A stretch of 64,000 nucleotides of DNA from Stygiobacter sp043807765. Lineage in GTDB: Bacteria > Bacteroidota > Ignavibacteria > Ignavibacteriales > Melioribacteraceae. The DNA lies in NCBI GenBank assembly GCA_043807765.1, contig JAZDFQ010000054.1, positions 1-64,000 on the forward strand. The letters are read 5' to 3'. Every line of letters begins with the position of its first letter. Position 1 is the stretch's first letter. Both the position numbers and the translations under genes were made by a program. Below the pieces are notes generated by a model that had not been told where the DNA came from, did no database searches, and saw nothing but the letters and a program-made list of their open reading frames with translations. Shown piece after piece: positions 49,709 to 57,865 of this stretch.

Positions 49709-52700
49709 ATGATTCATAAGTCAAACCGCATGTTGAGCATTACAATTCTCGTATTTTCAGCTTTTATTTTATTGTCGGGAATTACTTATGCTCAGGGCAA
49801 GATTGTTGGTAAAATTATCGACCCCAACACAAAGGAGCCCATATTTGGCGCTAGTATTGTACTAGTAAATTCTAATATTGGTGCACTGTCCGATCCAGAA
49901 GGTGATTTCATTATTGTAAACGTACCAGTTGGTGTCTATTCGGTTACAGCTAGCTTGATTGGTACAACAAAGATTACTAAGACAAACGTAGTTGTTTCGC
50001 AAGGACAAACTACACGTGTTGATTTTGAACTTGTTGAAACAGCGTTGTTAAATCAAGAGATGGTAATTACAGCCAAGCGAGATATTCTCCACAAAGAAGT
50101 ATCAAGCAGTCAAATTGTTATTACCAAGGATCAGATAAGTGAAGCAGCGGGTGTTAGAACTCTTCAAGATTTTCTTTCTACACAAGCTGGAATTACAAAT
50201 AGCGATTACTTGAATATCCGTGGGGGAAGGCCATCAGAAACCGGTACAATGGTTAATGGGCTTACATACGTAAACGCTAGAGTTGGAAAAGCAGAATCGT
50301 TTATTCCAACTAGTGCCGTTGAACAAGTTTCATTGAAAGCCGGCGGTATGAATGCTGAATACGGAGATTTCCGTTCCGGTCTTATTAGTGTTACAACTAA
50401 AACCGGTACAAAAAGCGGCTATCATGGAACTTTCAGTTTTACCCAAAGTCCGGCACAAATGAAAAGATTTGGTAAATCACTTTATGATCCGATGAATAAC
50501 TATTTAAGACCTCATCAGGATCCCGATATTGCATTTATAGGCGTTACAGAAGCTATTAATCAAGGCTTCATAACAGCTTATGATAAACAACAATTTCCAA
50601 CTTATTCAGCCTTCACCGGGTTTATTACCGCTGCTAAAAATCTGCCTGCTGGCTGGAAAGCTAGCTTAAAACCGGGCGAAACTGTTAGTCCGGTTAATCT
50701 CTATTTATATGATTCATGGATGCACATGGTTAACCCCGATTTTGATAAGTTGAACGCTAAGATACGCGATCTAAATGCCAAGGGATTAAATGTAGGTGCG
50801 GAGATAACAGATCAGAACCTAAAGGATTTATTTAGTAATCATGCAAATAAAGAAGGCAAGTATGCAGACTTCAATTTTGACGGAGGATTTGGCGGACCGA
50901 TTCCTTTGCTAAGTGAAGAACTTGGCGATGCAACGTTTTATTTATCAAATACTACAAACCGCAATTCCTATATACAACCTCAAGAACTTGATTATAATCT
51001 AAGCAGTTCTACAATGCTTAGCTTAAAATCAGATTTAACAAGTAACATTACATTAAAATTGACCGGTATTTACGGCTATCAAAAGGGTATGAATCCGGCA
51101 CGCGGTGCCGATAGTGAACCGGCAAACTTAGCTATAGCTACCGGCTTATCAGGTGTATATACCGGTCTTGATAGAGGAAATTTTATGCCGGAAAATAATA
51201 TCCCTCTATATATTGGTTCGGGTAGTAACTACGCACCGGGTCAATACTGGTATTATCAAACAATGTTACAACCGTGGATTCAAAAAAATCTTTTGATAGG
51301 ATTGAATCTTACACATGCATTAAGTTCAACTTCATTTTATGAATTTACCGGTAGTTATCAAACCACAAAAGAGAATATCAATCCGGATCTAAGCACACCA
51401 AGAAATAATTCTGTTCTTGCATATTTAGGTCCTATTCCTCTCACAGAAATGCCTTATGGAAGAAGAATTCTTAATGTAGGTCAATCAGTTGATACTATTG
51501 CCGGATGGCAATTCGATCAATACTATGCAGTGCCCGGTTTAAGCAGCGATAGATTTGACAGCAAAGGTGGTGTTTATTATGATAATTCTTTGACAAAACA
51601 ATTGAGATTGAAATTCAATTTTGGAAGTCAAATTTCCAAAATGCATTATATGAAGGCCGGCGTGGAATTCTTGAAAGTTGACCTAGAAAATAAAAGATGG
51701 TCTTACTGGCCTACTCAAGGTCCGTTAAGTATGTACGAGTATAATTTTGATGTATCACCACGTACACTAGGCGCATATGTACAAGACGAAATTACATTTG
51801 AAGATATGGTTGCAAACATTGGCGTACGTATGGATTATTACAGTTTTGGCGATGCGGTTTGGCCAACAGGAAACCCATGGGATGGTGATGCGTTTGCCGC
51901 TCCATCTTGGACTCCTTCAAACTATTTAGAAATACTTCAATCGGGTAGATCAATTATTTGGGAACATTGGAATCAATTAAACGATCAATATGTAGCTGCG
52001 GGTAAAGAACCTTTACTTCAACCGGTTGCTACTCATATTACTTTCAGTCCAAGATTTGGAATTTCTTTTCCGATTACCGAAAGAGCAAAATTCTATTTTA
52101 ATTACGGACATTTCAGAAGCTTACCACCGTTAAGCGAAATGTTTATGTATGATTTTAGATATGATACTCAGAAAGGTGGAATTGCTGAGCTTGGCAATCC
52201 AAATCTTTCTCCATCAAAAACTATTCAATATGAATTAGGTGTTGATTACAATTTGTTTGATGAATACTTAGTTCACATAGCGGGATATTATAAAGATGTA
52301 ACCGGCGAAGTAAGAACACTTACATATACGCCAACAACTGCCGGTATTGCAAGATATAGATTCAGAACTAATGACAGCTATAGAGCTACTCAAGGTCTCG
52401 ATGTTCAAATTACAAAAGCAATCGGTAGTTGGGTAACCGGTTGGTTAAATGTTGGTTACACATATACAAGTGGTGGAAATACGGGTAGAAGCGGAGTTTT
52501 CCAAGATGAAGCAGCCAATATTGCACCGAGTGCTTTTGAATATGCTAATCCCGGAAGACCAGATCCTGTTCCACAGATTAAAGCAAATATTAATTTCAAA
52601 AGTCCGGAAGACTGGGGATATTTTCTAGGTGGTTGGAATTTAAGTTTGATGCCGAACTGGAGACAAGGAGATCTTTTCAGATACAATCCTCGTAATGTTG

Positions 52701-53170
52701 ATGGCGCCAACAATGAATTCAGATGGCCAAATTTCTTCCTAATGAATTTGAAAATCAGCAAGACTTTCGATATTGGTTTGTTCAAAGCAACAGCATACCT
52801 AGATATAAACAACATCTTCGACACAAAAATATTTAATCAGAATTATGCATTTGCCGGCGGCGGCGGATCAGCTAGTGGAACAGATTATCAGGCTTATATG
52901 TCTTCGTTACATCTAAAAGAGTACTCAGATTCCTATTACGAGCCAATCAGAAGTGAAGCAAAAGGTGATTATCTATTCCCCGGTTATGTATATACAACAA
53001 CTGTTACAGATCAATGGGGTGTTGCACATAATCAAGGTGATGTTGTAGGAGAAGACAAAATCGGAGATATGAGATCAGCTTCGAAGAATCATATTAACGA
53101 TCCTAATGTTGATGTATTTACATACGGTAATCCAAGAGCCGTTTGGTTCGGAATTCAGTTTGACTTCTAG
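49709..53170 (+). CDS. TonB-dependent outer-membrane receptor
   Basis: A 1153-residue receptor. Signal peptide ending ITYAQ (about residue 31), a CarboxypepD-regulatory-like Ig domain (about 34-110, GKIIDPNTKEPIFGASIVLV), a plug (about 120-240, with QDFLSTQAGIT, LNIRGGRPSETG and VEQVSLKAGGMNAEYGDFRSG) and a 22-strand type barrel to a C-terminal Phe (AVWFGIQFDF). It imports oligosaccharides across the outer membrane with energy from TonB-ExbBD. No SusD follows; instead an FN3-containing protein and a PorV-like protein do. Substrate, probably pectin oligomers, is inferred from position between CE8/GH28 and CE8/PL1 genes. Confidence 0.93.
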   Translation: MIHKSNRMLSITILVFSAFILLSGITYAQGKIVGKIIDPNTKEPIFGASIVLVNSNIGALSDPEGDFIIVNVPVGVYSVTASLIGTTKITKTNVVVSQGQTTRVDFELVETALLNQEMVITAKRDILHKEVSSSQIVITKDQISEAAGVRTLQDFLSTQAGITNSDYLNIRGGRPSETGTMVNGLTYVNARVGKAESFIPTSAVEQVSLKAGGMNAEYGDFRSGLISVTTKTGTKSGYHGTFSFTQSPAQMKRFGKSLYDPMNNYLRPHQDPDIAFIGVTEAINQGFITAYDKQQFPTYSAFTGFITAAKNLPAGWKASLKPGETVSPVNLYLYDSWMHMVNPDFDKLNAKIRDLNAKGLNVGAEITDQNLKDLFSNHANKEGKYADFNFDGGFGGPIPLLSEELGDATFYLSNTTNRNSYIQPQELDYNLSSSTMLSLKSDLTSNITLKLTGIYGYQKGMNPARGADSEPANLAIATGLSGVYTGLDRGNFMPENNIPLYIGSGSNYAPGQYWYYQTMLQPWIQKNLLIGLNLTHALSSTSFYEFTGSYQTTKENINPDLSTPRNNSVLAYLGPIPLTEMPYGRRILNVGQSVDTIAGWQFDQYYAVPGLSSDRFDSKGGVYYDNSLTKQLRLKFNFGSQISKMHYMKAGVEFLKVDLENKRWSYWPTQGPLSMYEYNFDVSPRTLGAYVQDEITFEDMVANIGVRMDYYSFGDAVWPTGNPWDGDAFAAPSWTPSNYLEILQSGRSIIWEHWNQLNDQYVAAGKEPLLQPVATHITFSPRFGISFPITERAKFYFNYGHFRSLPPLSEMFMYDFRYDTQKGGIAELGNPNLSPSKTIQYELGVDYNLFDEYLVHIAGYYKDVTGEVRTLTYTPTTAGIARYRFRTNDSYRATQGLDVQITKAIGSWVTGWLNVGYTYTSGGNTGRSGVFQDEAANIAPSAFEYANPGRPDPVPQIKANINFKSPEDWGYFLGGWNLSLMPNWRQGDLFRYNPRNVDGANNEFRWPNFFLMNLKISKTFDIGLFKATAYLDINNIFDTKIFNQNYAFAGGGGSASGTDYQAYMSSLHLKEYSDSYYEPIRSEAKGDYLFPGYVYTTTVTDQWGVAHNQGDVVGEDKIGDMRSASKNHINDPNVDVFTYGNPRAVWFGIQFDF

Positions 53171-53215
53171 AGATTTAATTGATGCCAAACAATAAATTAA
53201 AAAATTGGAGAGAAA

Positions 53216-55432
53216 ATGAATAAAATAATTAACTCACACCGAATGTTTATTATTCGCGTGACTTTGTTTCTAGCCTTGTTTTTAGCGAACAGTATCTATT
53301 CCCAAAGTGACCCTTATATCCGTGTCAACAGACTTTGGGGAGGTGTTTCTTCAGATGGAGGTAACAAAGGAATCACGTATGGCTCATCTAACTTAAACCT
53401 CTTTGCAGATTATGGTGCTTTTGGTGCACGGTTTCAAGGCGGAGAAAGTTATTTTAGTGGTTTTGTAGCTATTGGTACTGATAACTGGAATGGAAAACCA
53501 GCTATGTTTTCACCAATTGCAAAAGACCAGCAAGCTGGTAATATTGTAACACCTATTGTAAATTATACACGCTATGCTAATCCTAACTATACTATTACTT
53601 CTCAAGGTAAAGCAACTACACCTTCTAAAAATGATTTAGGTACTGTAGTTGTTGATCCTTCGAAATGTATTGGTACAAGTGATCAAACAGTTATAGTTAC
53701 TAACGGATACGTAACACCAAACTTGCAAGTTCAAAGAAAGGTTCTTGCATGGACTCAGCAATATCATGATAACTACTCAATTGTTGATCTAACATTTACA
53801 AATAAAAGTTCAAAAACCTTAACAGGCGTTTACATATTTCTTCATGATGGAGAGTACCAATTTCAAAGAGCAGATGGAACCAATCCATCGGTTGCAGCAG
53901 TAGATCAATACTCAAATAATAACGCGCCAAGAAAATGGTTTCACTATTATGGAGCGAAAAAAACTGATTCATTGCGCGTCTATTATAACTATTCGTCTGA
54001 TGATCCGGAAGTTGCCGGTGATAGGATGGGGCAACCGCTTACGCAACAATATGGCAGACTTTTAGATTATACTTATTCCTTTATGGCAACAATACACGCT
54101 TCTGAAAAACCATATACACCAAGTGCTTCTTACACATCACCGATTGATCCTAATGATAAAGATGACATGAATCAACCAAAAGTTACTGCGGTTGCTAATA
54201 TGCAAAACAATTTAAATCTACCTCTATTGGGAAAAACATACGACCCGGTAGGCAGCGATGGAACATCCTATTACAATTATATCTCCGGTTTAACATTGCA
54301 AAGTGAAGATATTACAAGTGCAGATGTACGCCCGGGACACCATAGAAAAGATATTGATGATTTGGGTAGCACGGCGCCCGGAGGTGAAAATGGAATTGGC
54401 GCTCAAGCAAATACCTTCGAAAGTATGATGATGAGTTATGGGCCATATACTTTTGAACCGGGACAGCAAATTAGAATTGTTAAGGTAACCGGTATTGCAG
54501 GTATTAGCCGTGAAAAGGCTATTGAAGTTGGAAGAAAATGGTATAACGATAGTAAGTTTGGAACAAATACACTTGATGACCCAAAACCAAATTCACCAAA
54601 AGGATCTTTCCCGAGCAACTTTGCTTTTCCAACTGGTGCTACAACTAACGACATAAAGAAAGATAAGTGGATTAGCACCGGAATAGACTCAGTTTTACTT
54701 TCTGTTAGTAGAGCAAAATATAATTTCAAAACCGGTTATAAAGCACCGGTAACACCTCCTCCTCCAACAGATTTAAGTGTAACCGGAACCGGCGCTGGAA
54801 TTACACTTCAATGGTCTGATGCAGCTGCTGAAGCCATGAGTAATTTTGCCGGATATAGAATAATGAAAAAAATAGGGAATGTAGATACTACTTATTATCA
54901 AGAGGTTTACAGATCCAACGGCAGTGATAAAGCAGCAACACACACTTTTACCGATACCAAAGTTCGCGTTGGTTCTACACATTATTATTATGTTCAAGCT
55001 GCAGCCAACATTTCTGCAACAGATGTAAATGCACATCCTTCCGAAAGAGGGAAAACTATTTTTAGCGGAAGAGTATTCTTCTATAACAATACAGCAGTTA
55101 CCGGTGAGGGAAAAGTTGGAGGGGAAATGGACAAGATCGCAATTGTTCCAAATCCATTCAACTACAACGATCCTTTGCTAAGAGGTTATGGTTATACAAA
55201 TCCTACCAATCTTCAAATTTCTTTCTTTGAGTTGCCAAAAACAGTAACCATAAAAATATTTACAGAATTTGGCGATTTGGTTAGGACAATAGATCATAAC
55301 CAAGATAGTGGTTTTGATAAGTGGAATATGACTAATGAAGCTGGACAAACTGTTGCGAGCGGTATTTACATTGTTGTATTCCAGACACCGGATGGTGGTG
55401 TTTCTATTCAAAAACTGGTAGTAGTACGCTAA
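53216..55432 (+). CDS. Surface protein with FN3 and C-terminal FlgD/T9SS-like domain, receptor partner
   Basis: A 738-residue protein with a signal peptide ending SIYSQ (about residue 29). The first 510 residues are an uncharacterised beta-rich region beginning SDPYIRVNRLWGGVSSDGG. An FN3 domain follows (about 518-620, PPPPTDLSVTGTGAGITLQW), then a C-terminal FlgD/T9SS-like domain (IAIVPNPFNYNDPL, VTIKIFTEFGDLVRTID, ASGIYIVVFQTPDG). It starts 45 bp after the TonB receptor stop and precedes the PorV-like gene by 22 bp. It occupies the place of SusD but shows no SusD/TPR features. A role in substrate capture at the receptor is inferred. Confidence 0.75.
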   Translation: MNKIINSHRMFIIRVTLFLALFLANSIYSQSDPYIRVNRLWGGVSSDGGNKGITYGSSNLNLFADYGAFGARFQGGESYFSGFVAIGTDNWNGKPAMFSPIAKDQQAGNIVTPIVNYTRYANPNYTITSQGKATTPSKNDLGTVVVDPSKCIGTSDQTVIVTNGYVTPNLQVQRKVLAWTQQYHDNYSIVDLTFTNKSSKTLTGVYIFLHDGEYQFQRADGTNPSVAAVDQYSNNNAPRKWFHYYGAKKTDSLRVYYNYSSDDPEVAGDRMGQPLTQQYGRLLDYTYSFMATIHASEKPYTPSASYTSPIDPNDKDDMNQPKVTAVANMQNNLNLPLLGKTYDPVGSDGTSYYNYISGLTLQSEDITSADVRPGHHRKDIDDLGSTAPGGENGIGAQANTFESMMMSYGPYTFEPGQQIRIVKVTGIAGISREKAIEVGRKWYNDSKFGTNTLDDPKPNSPKGSFPSNFAFPTGATTNDIKKDKWISTGIDSVLLSVSRAKYNFKTGYKAPVTPPPPTDLSVTGTGAGITLQWSDAAAEAMSNFAGYRIMKKIGNVDTTYYQEVYRSNGSDKAATHTFTDTKVRVGSTHYYYVQAAANISATDVNAHPSERGKTIFSGRVFFYNNTAVTGEGKVGGEMDKIAIVPNPFNYNDPLLRGYGYTNPTNLQISFFELPKTVTIKIFTEFGDLVRTIDHNQDSGFDKWNMTNEAGQTVASGIYIVVFQTPDGGVSIQKLVVVR

Positions 55433-55454
55433 TTAAAATAGGAGAGTTAATTAA

Positions 55455-56495
55455 ATGAAGTTACTTATAAAATTAATTGTATTGATCATATCAATGAACT
55501 ACTTGAGCATACAAGCTCAAAATGTTGATATGAAAACTACCGGTCAAGGCGGTGTAGATTTGAAACTATCCGGACAGACAACAATGAACTTCCTTCAAAT
55601 TGGTGTTTCGCCAAGAGCTGCCGGATTAGGTAATGCATATACTGCGCTGAGTAAGGGAGTTGAAAGCGTTTTTACAAATCCCGCCGGATTAACAGAAATG
55701 AATTCTGAATTTGAAGCATTTGTATCAACGACCAAATGGTTTGCCGATATAAATTATCTTGCCGGTGCTCTTGCCTGGAATGGCGGAGATTATGGTGTTG
55801 TTGCTCTTAGCTTCGTAGTTGTTGATTATGGTACTATAAAGGGAACAGCGCTTGTTCCAAAAGCTAGTACCGGAAGTGATAATTATATACTAACTGGTAA
55901 TGTTGAAAATGTTGGGGCTTATTCATTTGGCTTGTCATATGTAAAAGCTATCAGCCCAAAATTTTCTATTGGCGGTACTGTTAAATATGTTGGTCAGCAA
56001 TTAGGACGCTCGGTTGATGCATCCGGTGCTTTAACAGATAATAATGCCAACAAGGTTGCGTTCGATATGGGTGTAAAATATTTCCCGGGTATTGAATCTT
56101 TAAGATTAGGCATGTCTATCAGAAACTTTTCTACTTTCGTAAAATACCAGAGTTTCCAATCACCTATACCACTGGAATTTGCCCTAGGTGTTGGAATGAA
56201 CGTAATGGATATTTTTGATAAAGAATTATCTAAAGAGCACGAGCTTTTATTCTCTACAGAATTTGTTCATCCTAATAATTATACCGATAGAGTTAACGCT
56301 GGCATTGAATATACTTTTATGAAGATGTTTTCTGTAAGAGGCGGCTACCAAACTAATCATGATGTATTAAGCTGGGCTGGTGGTGTTGGTGTAGTTCAAA
56401 CTCTAGGTGGGATTAAATTCGATATTGATTATTCATATTCTAATACAGAATACTTTGGCGGTGTAAACCGTTTTTCAATTGGTTTTGGATTCTAA
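55455..56495 (+). CDS. PorV/PorQ family outer-membrane protein (UPF0164)
   Basis: A 346-residue beta-barrel protein with a signal peptide ending SIQAQ. The diagnostic N-terminal block is FLQIGVSPRAAGLGNAYTAL followed by VFTNPAGLTEM, and the C terminus ends in Phe (FSIGFGF). The family includes T9SS PorV/PorQ, which handle sorting-domain cargo, and FadL-like channels. As a dedicated copy in the receptor operon it could be a shuttle for surface enzymes or part of the receptor complex (inference). Confidence 0.85.
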   Translation: MKLLIKLIVLIISMNYLSIQAQNVDMKTTGQGGVDLKLSGQTTMNFLQIGVSPRAAGLGNAYTALSKGVESVFTNPAGLTEMNSEFEAFVSTTKWFADINYLAGALAWNGGDYGVVALSFVVVDYGTIKGTALVPKASTGSDNYILTGNVENVGAYSFGLSYVKAISPKFSIGGTVKYVGQQLGRSVDASGALTDNNANKVAFDMGVKYFPGIESLRLGMSIRNFSTFVKYQSFQSPIPLEFALGVGMNVMDIFDKELSKEHELLFSTEFVHPNNYTDRVNAGIEYTFMKMFSVRGGYQTNHDVLSWAGGVGVVQTLGGIKFDIDYSYSNTEYFGGVNRFSIGFGF

Positions 56496-56505
56496 CAATC
56501 ATATG

Positions 56506-56535
56506 GGGAACGCTTAAGAGTGAGCGTTCCCTTTA
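56506..56535 (+). terminator. Hairpin terminator or attenuator
   Basis: GGGAACGCT and AGCGTTCCC form a perfect 9-bp stem around an 8-nt loop, followed by only a short T-run (CCCTTTAAC). It lies between the PorV-like gene and the next gene, and probably lowers expression of the latter instead of stopping it. Confidence 0.65.
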
Positions 56536-56551
56536 ACAAAAAGGAGGATGT

Positions 56552-57694
56552 ATGAAAATGTTATACCGTTCGGCAATCGTTTTGCTAGTTACTCTAATTT
56601 CATTCTCGCAAATGCAAGCACAACCATTTACCGGTAAGGTGCTTTATTTAACAACTGATGCTCAATTAGCCGGAACTGATGACGCGTTTATTGTAGCTAA
56701 GTTAACTTCTTGGGGATTTACAGTTGACATAAAAAGTATTGCAGGATTCAAAACTGCCGCCGCTCCGATACCTACAAACGAAGAATTAAAACAATACAAA
56801 TTCGCTTTTGTTGGTGAATATTGTGGTTCCGGTGATGGCGCACGTTTTAGAGGTGCAACAGGTACAACATGGACCGGCGGATGGTTGAATATTCCAATTA
56901 TATCTACAGATAATTGGTTCGCAAAGGTTGGAACTTTTGGATTTTTAGTTGCTTCCACTAACTCACCCACAACATACGGCAATTTGTGTCTAAATGGATT
57001 TACTCCCGCAGCAGGTAATATTAATGGAAGTGGAAAAGTAAAAATAGTTGATCAAACCAATCATGTACTTGCTGGCGGATTAACAAACGGTACTGAAATT
57101 GACATGGCAACTGCAACTACAGAAGCTACCGGCGCTATTATTAATTTTTCAGTTCCAACGATAACACCAATTATTCCAATTGCAGCAGTTTCCGAAGACG
57201 CAGCCGGAACTCAATTGGTTGCTTATGGTGTTGAAAAAGGAACTGCTACTTTCAAATCAACTGGCGGAGCCATTGACCCAACATTGAAAACATCTGCAAG
57301 AATTGTTGTTATAGGTATTGCCGGTCAAGCGCTTGGCACTGTTACCGATGATGGCTTCAAATTAATTCTTGGCGCGGTAAAGTGGGTTATGGATCCAACA
57401 GCAGATATTGAAAAGACTGAGGAATTACCAATAGTGTATTCTTTGGAACAGAATTATCCAAATCCATTTAACCCGACAACAAAGATTACTTTCTCTTTAC
57501 CAAAAGAGGGAATGACATCTTTGAGCGTTTATAATTTGTTAGGCGAAAAGGTTGCTTCACTAGTTAACGAAGAATTACAAGCCGGTGTTCATTCATATTC
57601 TTTCGATGCATCACAACTTAGCTCCGGTGTCTATTTCTACAAATTGGATTCTGAACAAATTAGTCTTACAAAGAAAATGTTATTAGTGAAATAA
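56552..57694 (+). CDS. T9SS-secreted protein with ThuA/GATase-like domain
   Basis: A 380-residue protein with a signal peptide ending QMQAQ (about residue 24). Residues 27-285 resemble a class I GATase-like or ThuA fold: GKVLYLTTDAQLAGTDD at the start, KFAFVGEYCGSGDG, IISTDNWFAKVG, TNHVLAGGLTNGTE and LILGAVKWVMDPT at the end. No GATase catalytic triad is evident, so a binding or structural role is possible. The T9SS domain (about 290-380) has NYPNPFNPTTKITFSLP and lacks the palindrome found in other copies. Strong GGAGG before the ATG. It is the last gene of the receptor run before a terminator. Confidence 0.7.
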   Translation: MKMLYRSAIVLLVTLISFSQMQAQPFTGKVLYLTTDAQLAGTDDAFIVAKLTSWGFTVDIKSIAGFKTAAAPIPTNEELKQYKFAFVGEYCGSGDGARFRGATGTTWTGGWLNIPIISTDNWFAKVGTFGFLVASTNSPTTYGNLCLNGFTPAAGNINGSGKVKIVDQTNHVLAGGLTNGTEIDMATATTEATGAIINFSVPTITPIIPIAAVSEDAAGTQLVAYGVEKGTATFKSTGGAIDPTLKTSARIVVIGIAGQALGTVTDDGFKLILGAVKWVMDPTADIEKTEELPIVYSLEQNYPNPFNPTTKITFSLPKEGMTSLSVYNLLGEKVASLVNEELQAGVHSYSFDASQLSSGVYFYKLDSEQISLTKKMLLVK

Positions 57695-57727
57695 AATTTC
57701 ATGTTCCTTTTTGTGTGGAAATAAAAT

Positions 57728-57777
57728 AGAAAGCATGGCATTAGTTAATTAACATGTTATGCTTTCTAAAGTTTTTA
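57728..57777 (+). terminator. Rho-independent terminator of the receptor operon
   Basis: AGAAAGCAT (57728-57736) and ATGCTTTCT (57759-57767) form a 9-bp stem around an A/T-rich partly self-complementary loop, followed by AAAGTTTTTAG. Confidence 0.7.
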
Positions 57778-57865
57778 GTAAATATTTGTTTTTACTGATA
57801 AAACAATAGAAATAAATTAGTGTGGTTCACTCTTTGTATAAAGTGATGAATAACAGAGGGTTCAG

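Noticed and set aside
53216..55432. SusD homologue next to the TonB receptor
   Set aside because: No TPR helices or SusD-type lipobox; the protein is beta-rich with an FN3 domain and FlgD/T9SS-like end.
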